A stretch of 64,000 bases of DNA. Source: Paludifilum halophilum. GTDB taxonomy: Bacteria > Bacillota > Bacilli > Thermoactinomycetales > DSM-45169. Shown here in pieces: positions 60,972-64,000 of the stretch. Each line of letters starts with the position of its first letter. The stretch's first letter is position 1. The stretch covers positions 186,001-250,000 of the forward strand of contig NZ_NOWF01000002.1 of the NCBI RefSeq assembly GCF_002245355.1, given 5' to 3'. Made by a program: the position numbers and the translations under genes. The notes under the pieces were generated by a model. That model was not told the origin of the DNA and did no database searches. It worked only from the letters and a program-made list of their open reading frames with translations.

Positions 60972-62093
60972 TCATCCTTTTAAATTCTCCGGGTTGAGGG
61001 GAATGAGGTCCTCCGCGACGAAAAGGCCGTCTTTGCGTACCAGCTCTCCGTCGAAGTAGATCTCCCCGCCTCCGTAATCCGGCCGCTGGATGCAGACGAT
61101 ATCCCAGTGGATGGCGGATTGGTTGCCGTTGTCGCACTCTTGGTAAGCCCGGCCCGGCGTGAAATGAAAACTGCCGTTGATCTTCTCGTCGAAAAGAGTG
61201 TCCTTCATCGGGTGATGGATATCCGGGTTCAGTCCCAGACTGAATTCGCCGATGTAGCGGGCCCCTTCATCGGTATCCAAAACCTGATTGATCCGTTCCG
61301 TGTGGTTGGCGGTCGCTTCCACGATCTTCCCGTCACGGAACTTGAACCGGATATTTTCATAGGTTGTTCCCTGATAAACGCTGGTCGTATTATAGGAAAG
61401 AACACCGTTGACGGAATCCCGTACCGGAGCCGTAAACACTTCGCCGTCCGGAATATTGTTTTTCCCGGCACATTTGATCGCCGGCATTCCCGTGATGGAA
61501 AATGTGAGATCGGTTCCGGGGCCGACGATGCGGACTTGGTCCGTCTTTTCCATCCGGTCCACCAAAGGCTGCATCGCACGGTCCATTCGTCGATAATCCA
61601 CGGTGCACACATTGAAATAATAGTCCTCAAACGCTTCCGTACTCATGTCGGCCAACTGAGCCATCGATGAGTTGGGATAACGCATCACGACCCAGCGGGT
61701 GTGGTTAACGCGCCGACCGTGAACCGGGGTCTCGAATCTTTCGGAGTAGATCTTCATCTTATCCGCGGGTACATCAGCCAGCTCGCTCACATTTTCACTG
61801 CCCCGGATACCGATGTAGCCGTCCATATCCTTCATTTGCTCATAAGCATGCTTGGCGATGCGATCCATGTGTTCTTCGTCGATGTCCAAGAGCTGCGCCC
61901 GGAGCAAAGTGCTTTGATTTACCTGATAGTGGGGATAGCCGCCGGCCCGATAAATTTCCGAGATTAAAGCGCGAGCCAAATCCACGCTCTCTTGACCGAA
62001 AACATCGATGAGTACGTGATCTCCATCCTTCACTTCAATGGAATGGTGCACCAACAGGTGAGCCAACTTTGTAATCCGCTGATCTCGCATCAT
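60972..62093 (-). CDS. M29 family aminopeptidase
   Basis: 373 residues, thermophilic aminopeptidase (AmpS/T) family. Metal and family motifs: GTDLTFSITG near 205, GEVFTAPVRDSVNG near 243, YIGEFSLGLNPDIHH near 300, FHFTPGRAYQECDNGNQSAIHWDIVC near 325. The second of two starting ATGs (62090) is better spaced from AAGGAGACGG. Removes N-terminal residues from peptides. Confidence 0.9.
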   Translation of the reverse strand: MMRDQRITKLAHLLVHHSIEVKDGDHVLIDVFGQESVDLARALISEIYRAGGYPHYQVNQSTLLRAQLLDIDEEHMDRIAKHAYEQMKDMDGYIGIRGSENVSELADVPADKMKIYSERFETPVHGRRVNHTRWVVMRYPNSSMAQLADMSTEAFEDYYFNVCTVDYRRMDRAMQPLVDRMEKTDQVRIVGPGTDLTFSITGMPAIKCAGKNNIPDGEVFTAPVRDSVNGVLSYNTTSVYQGTTYENIRFKFRDGKIVEATANHTERINQVLDTDEGARYIGEFSLGLNPDIHHPMKDTLFDEKINGSFHFTPGRAYQECDNGNQSAIHWDIVCIQRPDYGGGEIYFDGELVRKDGLFVAEDLIPLNPENLKG

Positions 62094-62259
62094 CCGTCTC
62101 CTTTTCCATTATTTTCTTTATGTATCCTTCTCGCCTTTTTCATTGTATCACGGGGGAGCGGGATTGACATCCCGCCACGCTCCCTGCCGTTGAAAAGATA
62201 TGTTAAAGTGAAGGGGTAACGATTTTAAATCACGACCCATACGGTCGGGAGGGTGAGCC

Positions 62260-62757
62260 ATGTTTGACTTTCAACGGGTGGAAGGAAGTAAGGAGGCCCA
62301 ATACGAAAACCTCCTGAATCAAGAAAAAAGTCTTCTCCAGGATGAGACGGACTGGTTGGCCAACCTGGCCAACGCCGCATCCCTGTTGTACAACTCTTTG
62401 GACCGGGTCAACTGGGCCGGGTTCTATCTGATGAGGGACAAGGAGCTGATCCTCGGCCCCTTTATGGGTTTGCCCGCCTGCATCCGCATTCCCGAGGGAA
62501 AAGGGGTGTGCGGAACCGCGGTGGAACAGCGCTCCGTTCAACGGATCCCCGACGTGATGAAGTTTCCGGGCCACATCGCCTGCGACGCGGCGTCGCGGTC
62601 GGAAATCGTCATCCCGTTGGAAACCAACGACCGCCTGATCGGGGTATTGGATATCGACAGTCCCGTTCCTGAGCGGTTCGATGAAGAGGATCAAAAATAC
62701 CTGGAACAGTTCGCTCGCCTTGTCGTCGAAGCGACTGACTGGACAACCATGAGCTGA
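62260..62757 (+). CDS. msrC: Free methionine-(R)-sulfoxide reductase (GAF)
   Basis: 165 residues, a GAF domain. Catalytic cysteines C74 (GLPACIRIPEG), C84 (KGVCGTA) and C108 (HIACDAASRSE) match E. coli fRMsr C84/C94/C118 in spacing. It reduces free Met-R-sulfoxide. GGGAGGGTGAGCC precedes the ATG. Confidence 0.92.
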   Translation: MFDFQRVEGSKEAQYENLLNQEKSLLQDETDWLANLANAASLLYNSLDRVNWAGFYLMRDKELILGPFMGLPACIRIPEGKGVCGTAVEQRSVQRIPDVMKFPGHIACDAASRSEIVIPLETNDRLIGVLDIDSPVPERFDEEDQKYLEQFARLVVEATDWTTMS

Positions 62758-62794
62758 AGGCGGATCGGCGGCATCCCCGCTTCCCCATTTTTTC

Positions 62795-62833
62795 AAAAAG
62801 CGATGGCCCGCTGTAAGGGACCATCGCTTTTTT
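62795..62833. terminator. Bidirectional terminator
   Basis: AAAAAGCGATGG and CCATCGCTTTTTT flank the loop; perfect 12-base stem. Confidence 0.85.
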
Positions 62834-62876
62834 GATCGGTGCTTTTCTTGTATTCGACATCAAAGTCACAAACCAT

Positions 62877-63305
62877 TTATCCCGGCGGATAATATTCCAC
62901 GAAAATGCGGTGCGCCCGACGAATCTCCTCTTTCATCCATTCCGGATAGGGAGCTCCGGACAACTCTTCCATCGGTGTCCATCGATAACTCTCATGTTCG
63001 GCGCTCAGTTTCAACCGGCCGGAGGGTTGATGACAGGCGAACTTGACGATAATCAGATGTTTTTCCTCTTGGATGTCGTCGTAAATATACGCAGGACCGA
63101 TCACTCGGATCTGCAAACCCGTCTCCTCCAACACCTCCCGATAAAGCGCGTCCATTAAGGGTTCGGAAGGCTCCAGCCCCCCGCCGGGAAAGTCCCAGCC
63201 GTGACTGTCCTTGGCGCTCCGTTCCTCTGGGGATTTCCGCAGCACCAACACCCGATTCCGATCGAACAGGATCGCTTTCGCTGCTATTTTGTAAGGTTTT
63301 TGCAT
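62877..63305 (-). CDS. NUDIX hydrolase
   Basis: 142 residues from ATG 63305 (GGAGAGGACACAAG). The Nudix box is GGGLEPSEPLMDALYREVLEETGL, matching GX5EX7REUXEEXGU. Short stand-alone member, probably cleaning up oxidised nucleotides or nucleoside diphosphate derivatives; substrate unknown. An upstream in-frame extension to 63401 is not needed. Confidence 0.9.
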   Translation of the reverse strand: MQKPYKIAAKAILFDRNRVLVLRKSPEERSAKDSHGWDFPGGGLEPSEPLMDALYREVLEETGLQIRVIGPAYIYDDIQEEKHLIIVKFACHQPSGRLKLSAEHESYRWTPMEELSGAPYPEWMKEEIRRAHRIFVEYYPPG

Positions 63306-63345
63306 CTTGTGTCCTCTCCATTTCCCCGACAATCGTCGAGAGGAG

Positions 63346-63822
63346 TCAAGCTTGACGAAAAAAGGTGCCGGATGCCCGGGCGATCCACTTTCCCTGCTCA
63401 TCCTTCACCTTCGTCTCCATCACTGCAATCGTCCGCCCCCGTTTAATCACCTCGGTATGAGCATTCAACCAGCCGTTTACCGCCGGTTTCAAAAAGCCAA
63501 CGTTGAGATCCAGGGTCACCGACCGGCGATCCTCGCCCATCTCCTGAAACAAGGTGGAACCCATTGCCGTATCGATGAAAGTGGCCGTAATTCCTCCGTG
63601 TAAGATTTCATAACGATTTTTCAGCTCATCGGTTACCAGCATCCGGTGCACATAGACACCGGCTTCCTCATCGAAGCCCAGAGATTGAAAGTTCATCAAC
63701 TCTTCGATATACGCGAGAGGGCTGACTCGAGTCCGCTTCAAAGCCTGCACCAGCTTATGAATGGTCTCCACTTCACCGGGATTCAAGTCCTGCAACTCTT
63801 TCCACAAACCGTCCAAAGTCAT
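63346..63822 (-). CDS. PaaI-type hotdog thioesterase 2
   Basis: 158 residues. The core ILHGGITATFIDTAMGSTLFQEM mirrors the paralogue at 57466-57957. A helical N-terminal region of about 45 residues precedes the hotdog. It ends 40 bp upstream of the NUDIX start, so the two may be one transcript. Confidence 0.85.
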   Translation of the reverse strand: MTLDGLWKELQDLNPGEVETIHKLVQALKRTRVSPLAYIEELMNFQSLGFDEEAGVYVHRMLVTDELKNRYEILHGGITATFIDTAMGSTLFQEMGEDRRSVTLDLNVGFLKPAVNGWLNAHTEVIKRGRTIAVMETKVKDEQGKWIARASGTFFRQA

Positions 63823-64000
63823 TAGGGTTTCCTCTTTCTACATTGGAATCATCAGGGGTTCGTTTCCACTAACAAAATCTCCTTTCATACGATACCATAA
63901 ACCCCTCCTCCGGAAAATAAGCAAAAGCAACATAAAAACCCCGTGATACCCTCTCCGGGCATACGGGAGATGGTTCCATTCCACTATCATCTCCTTCTGC
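63823..64000. other. Window-end intergenic region
   Basis: No gene supported; upstream DNA of the thioesterase. Confidence 0.4.

Noticed and set aside
1-64000. CRISPR arrays
   Set aside because: No regularly spaced direct repeats seen; the GPG-coding repeats at 270-360 are low-complexity codons.

Overview
The window looks like chromosome of a spore-forming, moderately GC-rich Firmicute. The evidence is mixed: Bacillales markers (ylbF/ylbG, ylaN, csoR-copA-copZ, abrB, an mgtE homologue, yugN-like, asp23, cgeB-like genes), strong AAGGAGG-type ribosome binding sites with frequent GTG/TTG starts, a T-box leader and a bacterial XPB helicase pair. A Thermoactinomycetaceae-type genome would fit, but that assignment is inference.

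Layout: 0.1-2.4 kb holds a Gly/Pro-rich small protein and a complete IS200/IS605 element (TnpA HUH transposase plus TnpB). At 2.5-5.1 kb are an MFS transporter, ylbG and ylbF. At 5.2-9.7 kb an operon runs from XPB helicase through its partner to three small genes; a 267-bp internally deleted copy of the same IS lies inside the third gene. At 10-18.6 kb are a double-PrcB-domain lipoprotein, Pro-rich small proteins, mgtE, the copper regulon csoR-copA-copZ with its operator, a YjzC-like protein and a CNNM/CorC-type transporter. At 18.6-23.5 kb are two sulfotransferases, two tandem CgeB-like glycosyltransferases and a PHP phosphoesterase. At 23.5-26.6 kb is an array of four small paralogous basic proteins sharing a C-terminal QT(A/S)xESGxG motif, next to a subtilase without a signal peptide. 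At 26.8-46.6 kb are mainly metabolic and membrane genes: class II aldolase, SDR, lipid kinase, T-box-controlled aroF, AtoE-type transporter, DUF421, a ytr-like GntR/ABC operon, NYN protein, Ca2+/H+ antiporter, a third sulfotransferase and ylaN.

At 46.8-55.9 kb lies a phage tail module with no head, portal, terminase, integrase or lysis gene. An Xpf-like late activator is followed by a tail-terminator-like protein, tail tube, tail chaperones joined by a predicted -1 frameshift, a short tape measure, a distal-tail/LamG protein, a beta-helix tailspike and a split Tal-like protein. Two LexA/SOS-type boxes bracket the activator gene, one of them touching the -35 of a promoter. It is either a degraded PBSX-like prophage or a tail-like particle locus. 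From 55.9 kb to the end are glsA, M42 and M29 peptidases, two hotdog thioesterases, abrB, free-Met-sulfoxide reductase, a NUDIX hydrolase and an AT-rich pair of small secreted/membrane proteins.

The best candidates for undescribed biology are the four-member small-protein array with duplicated promoters (23.9-25.4 kb), the SOS-boxed headless tail module, and the mini-IS605 that keeps both ends and a putative omegaRNA while fusing a host gene to the TnpB tail. All calls rest on reading sequence and motifs; no database search was run.
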